Assembly (NCBI RefSeq): GCF_036699995.1
Contig: NZ_CP144906.1
Span: 5,399,501-5,463,500, forward strand
Reading direction: 5' to 3'
DNA length: 64,000 nt
From: Clostridium beijerinckii
GTDB lineage: Bacteria > Bacillota > Clostridia > Clostridiales > Clostridiaceae
Shown here: positions 25,790-33,938 of the stretch, in pieces
Layout of the letters: each line of letters opens with the position of its first letter
Position numbering within the stretch: the stretch's first letter is position 1
The notes under the pieces: generated by a model
What the model was told of the DNA's origin: nothing
Database searches by the model: none
What the model saw: the letters and a program-made list of their open reading frames with translations, nothing else
Translations under genes and position numbers: made by a program

Positions 25790-26887
25790 TTATTTCAACT
25801 TATCTCTACTACGAATACCTCTACTAATTAATAGTCTAGCCGTTTTCTTCGCATCTTTTTCATAATCATCTTTGTGTACTATTCTTTGTTCCTTAGTCAG
25901 CTTGTCTTCATATGCATCTAATATGTCATATGCATCTCCAAACGTTTCTTGTAATTGTAGTTCATTATTTTCTTTACGCTCTTCTATTGTCTTGATTGTT
26001 TGGTTTATCATTTTAAGATTAAGCCTATTTCTTACCTCTGCTAATTCACTTCTCTTTAATTCTTCTAATACTTCTTCACTATTGTAAGTTATATCATAAA
26101 CATAGTAGTAATATTCAATATCTGTATCTTTCAATAGTTGTTTACATCTAGCCTTGAATTTACTACCAGCTTCCTTACAAAAATTAAAGAATGATTTTTT
26201 CTTAACACTCATCTCTTTCATAGCTTTTCTTTCAATATCCAATACTATCTCTTTCTCTCTATCTGTTGGGAAACGACTAACCATCTCTTCTCTTTCTACC
26301 ATCGGATTATCATTCTCGTCATACATAAGTTTTCCACTTACACTATGTTTGTATATACATTCCTTTACACAAACCATCATTTTAAATTCCCATATTATCA
26401 ATGCCTTATCTTGTAAATCCTTTAAGGCTTCCTTTATATTTCTTGCCCCCTTAGTATTTATTACTCCATATACATCTCCAATGGTCTCAATATCCACTTT
26501 TGTCAATTCCTCTAAATCAAGGTATATCTTCTCATAACTATATCCTTTGATATAATTGTCATTAATCATTTCTAAGGCTCTCATCAAACGCTTTATAGTC
26601 AATGATATATGCCTGCCCTCATTTCTAGCCAACAAATCTAGTGTGAGAACTTCAATCTCTTCTCTTAGTAACCCACTAGATAGTTGTGTCTTTTCAATAT
26701 CATACAATCTTCTAGGAATAAATATACCTTTTTCCCTATTATCTAATTCCATTACTGTCCTCATATCTTTTATCTGTGCTGATTTTGAATTACCTGTTTT
26801 TCTTGGTATCTGTAACATATCACATAAATCGCAATATTTACATTCTTTTCCCCATTTAACGTTATCAAAATTGTAATTGTATTTCAT
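25790..26887 (-). CDS. Unknown protein, possibly a replication initiator
   Basis: 365 residues, start ATG 26887 with AAGGAT 8 bases upstream. The N terminus has CKYCDLC (Cys16, 19, 22). The centre (LTIKRLMRALEMINDNYIKG, GARNIKEALKDLQDKALIIW) looks like helix-turn-helix and winged-helix DNA-binding segments. The C-terminal third is highly charged and coiled-coil-like. Position beside hairpin-rich noncoding DNA in an integrative element suggests a replication or origin-binding protein, but I recognise no specific Rep family. A regulator is the alternative. Confidence 0.6.
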   Translation of the reverse strand: MKYNYNFDNVKWGKECKYCDLCDMLQIPRKTGNSKSAQIKDMRTVMELDNREKGIFIPRRLYDIEKTQLSSGLLREEIEVLTLDLLARNEGRHISLTIKRLMRALEMINDNYIKGYSYEKIYLDLEELTKVDIETIGDVYGVINTKGARNIKEALKDLQDKALIIWEFKMMVCVKECIYKHSVSGKLMYDENDNPMVEREEMVSRFPTDREKEIVLDIERKAMKEMSVKKKSFFNFCKEAGSKFKARCKQLLKDTDIEYYYYVYDITYNSEEVLEELKRSELAEVRNRLNLKMINQTIKTIEERKENNELQLQETFGDAYDILDAYEDKLTKEQRIVHKDDYEKDAKKTARLLISRGIRSRDKLK

Positions 26888-27056
26888 AGTATCAAATCCT
26901 TTCATCATTAGTAAATAGCTAATAGCTTGTCTATTATTATAGTATCAGCCTAGTAATTTTATATATATTTGCATTTAGGCTGACACTCTAGCAATTAATT
27001 ACATTGCCTTTTCTAAAACGTCATATTTTCATAAAGGGGATAATCCCCCTTTATCG

Positions 27057-27341
27057 TTATTGCTCCCAATCGTCTTCTGGATTACAAGTACTAACTGTAT
27101 AATAAACCCCATCCCTCTCTAATATATAGTGATTTTCATTATCAGTGAATACTTTAGCAATATCCATTGTTTTATAACAATCCATAAACCTCTTAAATTC
27201 AACCAACTCATTATTGAACCAAATAAAACAATCCTCATAAGCCTTTCTATACACATTAATTACATATTCCAAGCTAATAGTCTTTTCCATTTCACATTTC
27301 TCCCTTGTATTTAAATTTATATTTTTCTTTTGTATACTCAT
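27057..27341 (-). CDS. Unknown small protein (94 aa)
   Basis: ATG at 27341 with AAGGTGG and GAGG upstream. The sequence is mixed helical and strand-like with aromatic residues (YEDCFIWFNNELVEFKRFMD) and an acidic tail (NPEDDWEQ). No motif recognised. It precedes the replication-like gene in the same direction, separated by a perfect GC-rich hairpin AAAGGGG / CCCCCTTT at 27035-27055. Confidence 0.6.
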   Translation of the reverse strand: MSIQKKNINLNTREKCEMEKTISLEYVINVYRKAYEDCFIWFNNELVEFKRFMDCYKTMDIAKVFTDNENHYILERDGVYYTVSTCNPEDDWEQ

Positions 27342-28119
27342 TTCCTCACCACCTTTTTTGTAATCGTTTACTGTAGCTGACAGCAGTATATCTTGTTTTC
27401 CTGCCCCTAATCCCAGTATACCATTTTTTTACTGCTTTGTACAGGTTTCCCTGTAAAACTTTAAATTATTTTGTTAATAAATATATAGTGAAATTTTTTT
27501 ATAAATTACTGGCTAAATAACTTTCTAACTTCTTTGCTACTGCCTAAAAATAGTTTAAAACACTTACTTTAACTCAACTCGTAGTTTTTTAATTCTGTGA
27601 GGTGTATGTGCTACTGGTAGCAATATTAATGCCAACCTTAAATTTATTCCAAAACGTTTCGTACCCCCACTATATAGAACTTTACCACTTAGAATTGTAA
27701 TATTACCTATGTGATATCCTCAGAATGGTCTTAGCATTGATTTAAAATTTAAAGTTGACCACCGTCTTAATTATCATCTCATTAGATGGCTTATGAACTA
27801 AAATTATCTAAAGATGCTCTAAAACCCTAAAATCACACCTCTAAAAACACGTAATTTACTACCTTTTATTTTTTGATTTTTCCAATAAAACTTAGGTTTT
27901 ATTAAGAACAATTAAGGGAACTATATATTAGGTATTCAAAGTATGCATAAAATAATATCACCTACAAGTTTTTGTAATGTTATAAGTATTTTTCTTAACG
28001 CAAGCGTTAACATTTATATAATAAGTCATAATTCAAAAGAATATTATAAAGTTAATTATAATTAAAATAGATGCTTTAAAGAAAAGTTATATGAAATGAT
28101 AGTAGCATTTAAGTATATA
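27342..28119. other. Long intergenic region inside the island
   Basis: 778 bases without a supported gene. The one clear element is the palindrome TTAACGC-AA-GCGTTAA at 27995-28010, a good size for a repressor operator. The rest is AT-rich with several in-frame stops in all frames. Confidence 0.45.
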
Positions 28120-28683
28120 TTATTTAATTTTAAACTGTGGTAATTCTATTTTGTTAGTACTACAAATTGCTACCAACTGCGCTATTAATGTAACATAATC
28201 GTTTTTGGATTGTATTCTAGCAAATTGTGATTCATATTTATCAAAATCCTCTTTGCTAATATTGGGAGTAATAATTTTTAACAATTGCTTGTAATGAACA
28301 ATTGCACTATTAATATATTTAAGTTGATTTAACTGTAAGAACAAATACCAAATTGCAAATAAAAAGTATCCTAACATAAAATTTTGGATTACATTTGAGT
28401 TATTATCAACCACTTGAGTGAGGTTTAAATTTACTCTACTTGCTATGCTAATCAAAATAATAACTATAATAATTCCAAATAAAATTCCATCCATATAAGA
28501 TAAACATAAAATACTAGGCGTTTCATTGAAATCCTTCGCAATTGTTTTATAAGTTTTATCAGTATTTTCTTGAATTAGTTTTTGAATATCTAATGTAAAT
28601 CCTTTTCTATCTAGCATTGGTTTAATCAAATAATTAAACACTATTGCGCATAGAATTGATGTAATTATTGTTACTATAGACAT
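28120..28683 (-). CDS. Unknown membrane protein (187 aa)
   Basis: AAGGAG lies 10 bases before ATG 28683. Three membrane segments: residues 3-20, about 62-83 and about 103-120. A cytoplasmic or exterior loop (residues 25-55) separates the first two, and a soluble helical C-terminal tail follows (SKEDFDKYESQFARIQSKND). No family recognised. It stands between the hairpin region and the serine recombinase. A membrane effector of a defence or exclusion system is possible but unsupported. Confidence 0.65.
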   Translation of the reverse strand: MSIVTIITSILCAIVFNYLIKPMLDRKGFTLDIQKLIQENTDKTYKTIAKDFNETPSILCLSYMDGILFGIIIVIILISIASRVNLNLTQVVDNNSNVIQNFMLGYFLFAIWYLFLQLNQLKYINSAIVHYKQLLKIITPNISKEDFDKYESQFARIQSKNDYVTLIAQLVAICSTNKIELPQFKIK

Positions 28684-28837
28684 AGTTAAAGTTCTCCTTT
28701 ATCATTACTAATTGTAAAAGTTACACCATCATTCCATTAACTTCCTATTAATTAATATTATATCATACTAAATGTTGAATTTTATAATAATATTGCGAAA
28801 ATACATGTTTCTTATACCGTATCCTATGCACTCTAGA

Positions 28838-29422
28838 TTATTTAATTTTACGTTTGTTATTCTCCCTTATAAGTGTACTTTTAGATATTCCCAGCAATTC
28901 TGCAACTTCATTATAACTCTTATCACCACCATTAATACTCAGCATTGATAACGCATTATCAAGTTGTTTATCCGTATATGATTTCGGTCTACCTTCCTTA
29001 AAGCCTTCTTTAGTCTTAGCTATTGCTTTGCCTGTTTGTGTACGCTCAACTATTGTATTCCGTTCCATCTCTGCCACTGCTAACAATGTAGTTAAAAAGA
29101 ATTTACCCATGCTCGTATTTTCTAATAATCCGACATTTAATACATGAACACTCACACCTTTATTAAATAACTCTTGCACTAACTCTATCCCTTCAACTGT
29201 ATTACGTGCTAATCTATCTAACTTTGAAACAACTAATGTATCGTTTGGCTTTAAATCTTCAATTAGTTGGTTTAATATTGGTCTATCTGTTGTTGTTCCT
29301 GTAAATTGTTCCTTGTATATTATTGCATGGTTATACTTTTCTAATATAACGCTTTCTTGTTGCTCAAAACTATTATTATCTAATTTTCCTTTGCTACTTA
29401 CTCTACAATATCCATAAATCAT
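28838..29422 (-). CDS. Serine recombinase, resolvase/invertase family
   Basis: 194 residues, the normal length of small serine recombinases. The catalytic serine is Ser9 in YGYCRVSS. The catalytic domain continues through VSKLDRLARNTVEG and AEMERNTIVERTQTG, and a C-terminal helix-turn-helix follows (SYNEVAELLGISKSTLIREN). It could resolve cointegrates or invert DNA. Inverted TGACAC-type repeats just upstream (29455-29535) are a candidate binding and crossover site. Confidence 0.93.
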   Translation of the reverse strand: MIYGYCRVSSKGKLDNNSFEQQESVILEKYNHAIIYKEQFTGTTTDRPILNQLIEDLKPNDTLVVSKLDRLARNTVEGIELVQELFNKGVSVHVLNVGLLENTSMGKFFLTTLLAVAEMERNTIVERTQTGKAIAKTKEGFKEGRPKSYTDKQLDNALSMLSINGGDKSYNEVAELLGISKSTLIRENNKRKIK

Positions 29423-29454
29423 ATCTCATATCCTCACTTTTTGTACTTTTGTTT

Positions 29455-29535
29455 TGACACTAAGTTTCGACACCTCTTCATACCCTTATTATGCGTTCTG
29501 ATTTTATTGGTGTCAATACTTAAAAGTTATGACAC
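29455..29535. promoter_or_regulatory. Candidate recombinase (res-like) site
   Basis: TGACAC at 29455-29460, CGACAC at 29468-29473, and the inverted pair GTGTCA / TGACAC at 29510-29515 and 29530-29535 lie directly upstream of the serine recombinase gene, where such enzymes usually bind. Confidence 0.45.
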
Positions 29536-29598
29536 TTAAGCAATGCAATGTTATAGAAAAAAAGCTAATAATATTAAATTATTAGCCTAACAATTACC

Positions 29599-30045
29599 TT
29601 AAAACACTAACCATTTTCCTTTTATTTCTTTTTCGCTTATAAAACCAGTCTCTAAAATTTCATTAAAATCATCAAAACGGTGTTTATCATTTACTATTAT
29701 TTTATTATTTTGAGTATGACAATAAACATTTCCACCATATTCAATGTGCTTACATCCATCAAATGTAATTATTTCATCGGTTGATACTTTAGGACTTATA
29801 ATATTTTTATTATTTACAATAAATTCGCTAATAGCTTCTTTATAATCCATTTCTACAACTTTAGAAAGCACTTTTTCTTTTAAAGGAATAGGATAATCAT
29901 TTATACTTATTCTTTTTTCATTATTATCATAAATATTATCAATGCTTATTTCATCATCGGACACATCTAATATTGCTAAACCATCACACCATTTACCTGT
30001 TAAGTTTTCAATAATAACTTCATAAAAAGATTTCTTTTCTTCCAT
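29599..30045 (-). CDS. Unknown protein (148 aa)
   Basis: Start ATG 30045 preceded by GGGGGA at 7 bases; an earlier ATG at 30078 lies before that site. Acidic soluble protein with no signal peptide or membrane segment and no recognisable motif. It stands alone, upstream of the recombinase gene in the same direction. Confidence 0.55.
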   Translation of the reverse strand: MEEKKSFYEVIIENLTGKWCDGLAILDVSDDEISIDNIYDNNEKRISINDYPIPLKEKVLSKVVEMDYKEAISEFIVNNKNIISPKVSTDEIITFDGCKHIEYGGNVYCHTQNNKIIVNDKHRFDDFNEILETGFISEKEIKGKWLVF

Positions 30046-30503
30046 TATTTCTCCCCCTCTATCAATATTACTTTTCATTTAAATTTTACCACATTTTTCA
30101 TATAAGTTAATTTAAATTTGTAAAATTGTCTAATCTCTTAAAAATCACTTGAAAGCATCTGATTCTTTTCCATACCGATAAGTATCAAAACTTTAAGCTA
30201 TAATACTTTTGTGATTAAGCTTTATAATTGTTGCGTAACTTCTCTTGCATAAATACCAGTCTGCATCGAATTAGCAATCGTAAAAGTATTGTAATTACGA
30301 ATATTATAACACCCATAATATTCTAAAATAGCTATGTTTTATCGTATCGAGTAATTAGAACTACGGTGGATATATGGGTGTTAATATCCTCTACATGCTC
30401 TCTGAGTTCATTTTAAATGTCTTATGTTCTAATAGTTAAAGCCTCTCTAAGTAGCCATAATTACTTTGTAGATGTTATAACTTTATAGTCAATGCAAATA
30501 AAA
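30046..30503. other. Intergenic with a long-range hairpin
   Basis: No ORF with a ribosome site. AACACCCATA (30308-30317) pairs with TATGGGTGTT (30373-30382) across a 55-base loop. AAAGCCTCTCTA near 30440 can pair with TAGAGAGGTTT near 30507, competing with the terminator of the peptide gene to the right. Confidence 0.4.
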
Positions 30504-30531
30504 GCTAGAGAGGTTTTCATTACTCCCTAGC
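30504..30531 (-). terminator. Terminator of the 33-residue peptide gene
   Basis: GCTAGAGAG and CTCCCTAGC form a 9-base stem with one mismatch. Leftward it is followed by TTTTATTT. It starts immediately after the stop codon. Confidence 0.65.
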
Positions 30532-30532
30532 C

Positions 30533-30634
30533 TTATCTATTTGCCCATATCTTTAACAATTGAAATATCACGACTAAAAAACATATTACTATTATTCTCT
30601 CAGTTGCAATACCCTCTAACTCTAGCGCTACCAT
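30533..30634 (-). CDS. Small single-span membrane peptide (33 aa), cassette copy 2
   Basis: ATG 30634 with AAGGTG 6 bases upstream. The peptide starts MVALELEGIATER, then has one hydrophobic span (IIVICFLVVIFQLLKIW) and a short basic end (ANR). This shape is like type I toxins of Firmicutes. It has its own promoter (TTAACT at 30693-30698, 17 bases, TATAAT at 30670-30675) and the palindrome AATTAACT-TATG-AGTTAATT (30653-30672) at the expected start point. It lies downstream of micro-ORF element copy 2, as the 42-residue peptide does for copy 1. Confidence 0.6.
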   Translation of the reverse strand: MVALELEGIATERIIVICFLVVIFQLLKIWANR

Positions 30635-30652
30635 ATTTTCACCTTATGAACT

Positions 30653-30698
30653 AATTAACTTATGAGTTAATTATACTAAACAATTCATTTAGAGTTAA
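30653..30698 (-). promoter_or_regulatory. Promoter and palindromic operator of the 33-residue peptide
   Basis: Minus strand: TTAACT, 17 bases, TATAAT. The 8-base-pair perfect inverted repeat AATTAACT / AGTTAATT overlaps the -10 box and start point. Confidence 0.6.
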
Positions 30699-30827
30699 TT
30701 TGTTTTATAAACCAAAATAAGTTAATTTTAACGAAATAATAGGACTTTTACAAGAGTTGGTTTGTTATTGTTTGCAGTATACTCTAAACGAACTCCAATA
30801 TATATCTTTTCTAAACAAAATAAAATC

Positions 30828-30990
30828 AAGGCTTATTTTTTAACCTTAGTCTGTTTCGAAACAAGTGTACTATAGGGACTTTAAAATTGTTTTCAGAGTA
30901 ATCCTAAAATATTATTGTTAAAATCATTATCCACGAGAACCACCTATTTCAAATATTATTATGTACAATAATGTAAATATACCTATATAA
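30828..30990 (-). repeat. Repeated micro-ORF and terminator element, copy 2
   Basis: Homologous to 16479-16642. It keeps GGTGGTTCTC before the start codon, the DFNNNILGL frame, TTTTAAAGTCCC and TACACTTGTTTCGAAACAGAC. The terminator stem is weaker here (AAGG / CCTT with extra partial pairing at 30828-30847). Confidence 0.65.
30893..30934 (-). CDS. Micro-ORF of 13 codons (copy 2)
   Basis: GTG start at 30934, AGGTGG 5 bases upstream. The peptide is MDNDFNNNILGLL. Its conserved core with copy 1, despite base changes around it, argues for translation. Confidence 0.4.
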   Translation of the reverse strand: MDNDFNNNILGLL

Positions 30991-31043
30991 TTACTGCAAG
31001 TCATAAAATAAAAGGAGATTTTCAGTTCCCCTTATTTATAAAA

Positions 31044-31568
31044 CTAAGCTGAAGGTATCCATTTTATATCTGGATTTAAAAAACTAGCGAATAATCTATA
31101 TTTACTCCTATACTTAAAAAGAATTTCTCTGTTTAAATCATTAATTATACTTCCATATCTGTACTGGTATGCATCACTATTAAGAACATTTATAAAATTT
31201 TGAATATCTTCAATAATTGAATTATGGAATTGTTCTTTACAATTGTTCAAATAATCAAATATTATAATATTCAACCAATCTAACTCCATTTCAAGTTGTA
31301 CTGATAAGTTAGCATTTTCACTAATAATCATAGTAAATTCACACTTTATAAACAAACCTAGTGCATAAAAAAGTTCGAAGCCAAGTACATTAAGAAATTT
31401 CTCTATTTGCTCGTTATGTATTTCGTATGAACACTTGTAACCATCACCTTGACTTTCCACAATTATAGACTCATTATCGGTATATATTCTGTACTCTTTT
31501 GATAAGTGCTCTCTAAGGGTTTCTTTAGCAGCACCACATAATAGTTGAACGTCTGTGTATTCGAACAT
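31044..31568 (-). CDS. Unknown protein (174 aa)
   Basis: AAGGAG precedes ATG 31568. Soluble, largely helical protein with an acidic bias (IEKFLNVLGFELFYALG, LEMELDWLNIIIFDYLNN). No signal peptide and no recognised motif. It is the downstream neighbour of another unknown protein in the same direction, separated by a terminator. Confidence 0.6.
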   Translation of the reverse strand: MFEYTDVQLLCGAAKETLREHLSKEYRIYTDNESIIVESQGDGYKCSYEIHNEQIEKFLNVLGFELFYALGLFIKCEFTMIISENANLSVQLEMELDWLNIIIFDYLNNCKEQFHNSIIEDIQNFINVLNSDAYQYRYGSIINDLNREILFKYRSKYRLFASFLNPDIKWIPSA

Positions 31569-31723
31569 ATAGTTTCTCCTTTTTTATAACTAAATTTTTT
31601 CTCTCTTTGATTTTTGTCCTACATTACATATTATACAACCTTTCCTAGGAGAATATTGATTAAGCTGAAATATATCTGAAATAAATGCTTTTCTTTACAA
31701 ATAAATAGATTGAAACATCAATA

Positions 31724-31758
31724 AAAAAGAACCCCTATATAATATAGTTGCTCTTTTT
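31724..31758 (-). terminator. Terminator after the 162-residue protein
   Basis: AAAGAACCCCTATAT and ATATAGTTGCTCTTT form an imperfect stem. Leftward it is followed by TCTTTTTTATTG. Confidence 0.6.
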
Positions 31759-31771
31759 ATCTATATATATT

Positions 31772-32260
31772 TTATTTTGCCATTACTATATAATTATAAC
31801 TTTCTTCCTCATCCTCCTCTAATGTTATTAAATTCTCCTCTACTAAATCATAAATCTGTAAATAATTTCTTAATTCTTTAAAATCATTATCTGTTAAAAA
31901 TTTAATATCCTTGAACTCCTTCCCATATTCTAAGTAATCATTATATTTAAAATCATCATAGTTATTTCCATTTAATATAAATTCAAACTGAAATTCATGG
32001 GCTATTTTTTGTATAAGTTTTTTGAAATAACTATCAAATTTATTTCCCTTACTCCATGTTCCCACATCAACTTTTTTCACAACATTTTTTAATTCTAAAG
32101 TTTTCAATGCAAACTTAATTCTATTTTCCCCATCCTTACCATCATTTATTTGTTTCCATAACTTAACTTGTTCTTTACTATTTTCATATATTAGATTTGC
32201 TGTTATTGATTTATTATTTTGTAAAAAACACATTATTCTAAAGAACCACTGTCTATTCAT
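31772..32260 (-). CDS. Unknown protein (162 aa)
   Basis: AAGGAG lies about 9 bases before ATG 32260. The first half (LIYENSKEQVKLWKQINDGK, IKFALKTLELKNVVKKVDVG) may form a winged helix. The C terminus is acidic (LEEDEEESYNYI). No family recognised. Located between the decayed integrase and the other island genes, so it could be a regulator or excision factor; that is a guess from position. Confidence 0.55.
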   Translation of the reverse strand: MNRQWFFRIMCFLQNNKSITANLIYENSKEQVKLWKQINDGKDGENRIKFALKTLELKNVVKKVDVGTWSKGNKFDSYFKKLIQKIAHEFQFEFILNGNNYDDFKYNDYLEYGKEFKDIKFLTDNDFKELRNYLQIYDLVEENLITLEEDEEESYNYIVMAK

Positions 32261-32681
32261 ATTTTAATAACTCCTTTTAATAATAGTAAGCCGGCTTCTG
32301 TTATTAGAATACAATAAGCTTAATGAATTATCAATTTCCATTTAAGCCAGTTCATAAAAATATATCTTTAACAACTTAGAATTGACAACTCCCCTTATTT
32401 TTTGATATGTCCCCCTAAATTTTAAAATATGTCCCTTAGAATTTTAAACATGTCACCTTAGATTAGAATACTACTCACTTTTGCTTTATAAAATAAAATC
32501 TCTCTTTTTCTCGTGTTTTCTTTTCTTTACATACAATTTCATTTTTCTTCTTTGCCTTTTCGAAATTTTAAGTTACTATACCGAATACGATAAGTGGTTA
32601 TCTTCAATATAATGTTTTTTCTATTACATAATGCTCTTCTAAAATTATCCATATTTTGTATACTTAATATCTAAAACAAGC
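32261..32681. other. Intergenic with three iteron-like repeats
   Basis: At 32405-32470 three imperfect copies of ATGTCCCCYTWRAATTTTAAA follow at 22- and 21-base spacing (ATGTC at 32407, 32429 and 32450). No ORF. Regularly phased repeats near an integrase could be arm-type or excisionase sites, or replication iterons. Confidence 0.55.
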
Positions 32682-33651
32682 TTAAAAATTCCTAACTTTA
32701 ATATCATATTTTCTTTTTAAATATACTTTCTTAATTTGTTTTGATGCTATATCATCAATTATATTTACAATATCATCAGCAGTTGAATTATAGTATCTAT
32801 TAAGTTGTTGCAAACTGCTATGCCCTGTAATTCGTTTTAATATTAATGGATTAACACCTTTTCTTACTGCATTAGTTATGAATGTATGGCCAAATAAATG
32901 TATTGAAACCTTATTAACCCCTCTTTTTATGTTGTAATTAGATACTATATTTTGTAATGTTGTTCTTGCTACTTGGTCACCATAAATTGATATAAATAGA
33001 TGATCATCACTACGCCCTTTTCTAACCTTCATGTACTTTTCCAATACTTCTATAACATTTAATGATAATGGTAATTGCCTTGCTTGATTATTCTTGGTTA
33101 CATTGAAGTGTTATCACCCTTCTATCTAAATCAACATTATTAATAGTTATATTCCTTAATTCTTTTGCCCTTGCCCCCGTTGTAGCTAATAACCATATTA
33201 TTGCACTATCTCTTAACATAAGAAAATCATTCTTTTTAAGTATAGTAAGCAATGCTTTCGACTCACTCTCCGAATAAATGTCTTTCAACTTTACTTGCTC
33301 TTGCACAAATGGTATTTTAAATTCTTCTATTAAGCCTTTAGCCATTCCATGCTTAATAATAGGTTATGTATTTTGAATGTAGCTATTTATCGTTGTGCTA
33401 TTAATAATTCCTTGTACTTCTTGCATATATAAAATATACTCTTCCAAAACTTCTCTTGTTATTTCTGATGCATCCTCTACATTTATAAAATCACAGAAAT
33501 ATTTATTTTGATAATGATAACTCCTTATTGTTTCTTCAGCTAATCCTCTTACCTTACAATTTCTTATAAATTCCTTGTATAGTTGTTCGTATGAAATTAT
33601 TTCTGTTATTGTTATGAACTTTTTACCTCCTGTTTTTGCTGCTTTTCTCAT
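32682..33651 (-). pseudogene. Decayed tyrosine recombinase (integrase)
   Basis: Three pieces of one integrase. 33651-33364 is the N-terminal SAM-like core-binding domain (start after GGAGGTG). An in-frame TAA follows, and the same frame continues as PIIKHGMAKGL through 33088, which contains the first catalytic Arg (ATTGARAKELRN). A one-base shift near 33100 then moves the frame; the rest (NNQARQLPLSLNV through 32682) holds the C-terminal catalytic part with GHSSLQQLNRYY. In the HxxRH box the Arg is replaced (HLFGHT). So a stop, a frameshift and a lost catalytic residue make it inactive. It neighbours a guaA end fragment. Confidence 0.85.
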
Positions 33652-33680
33652 TTACTACACCTCCACAAATCAATAAAAAA

Positions 33681-33722
33681 GTAGCTTAGATGTTACCTTT
33701 TTGGGGATAATATCTAAGCCAC
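33681..33722 (-). terminator. Terminator of the active integrase gene
   Basis: GTAGCTTAGATGTTA pairs with TAATATCTAAGCCAC. On the minus strand it is followed by TTTTTTATT. Confidence 0.7.
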
Positions 33723-33781
33723 TAAATTTTTTATCAAATTTTCTATAAGTGCTTAAACGCTTTGCTTAACAGACTTTCCCC

Positions 33782-33811
33782 CTATTCCCACTCAATTGTA
33801 GCTGGTGGCTT
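33782..33811 (-). other. Fragment of the guaA 3' end (probable attachment core)
   Basis: The minus strand encodes KPPATIEWE and a stop, exactly the C-terminus of GMP synthase, without any other part of the gene. The guaA 3' end is a known target of tyrosine-integrase elements, so this is best read as the att core of a former guaA-specific element, next to its decayed integrase. Confidence 0.65.
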
Positions 33812-33826
33812 TATAATAAATAATAA

Positions 33827-33872
33827 ACGCCTCTTCATAGGTATTATTTTAAAATAAAGAGGAGTATTTTTT
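33827..33872 (+). terminator. Stem-loop with T run
   Basis: GCCTCTT pairs with AAGAGG(A)G and is followed rightward by TATTTTTTAT. No rightward gene is visible, so its role is unclear. Confidence 0.4.
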
Positions 33873-33938
33873 ATGTTTCTTATCTTTTTAAGTTATAGTA
33901 AGCAATATTTTCAATTCATACATTAGATGCATTTAAAA

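Noticed and set aside
25645-25827. Rightward ORF of 60 codons
   Set aside because: It is the translation of the internal hairpin of repeat module 2 and has no ribosome site.
28838-29422. Large serine integrase that moves the island
   Set aside because: Only 194 residues, with a resolvase-type helix-turn-helix; the tyrosine integrase at the tRNA explains the attachment repeats.
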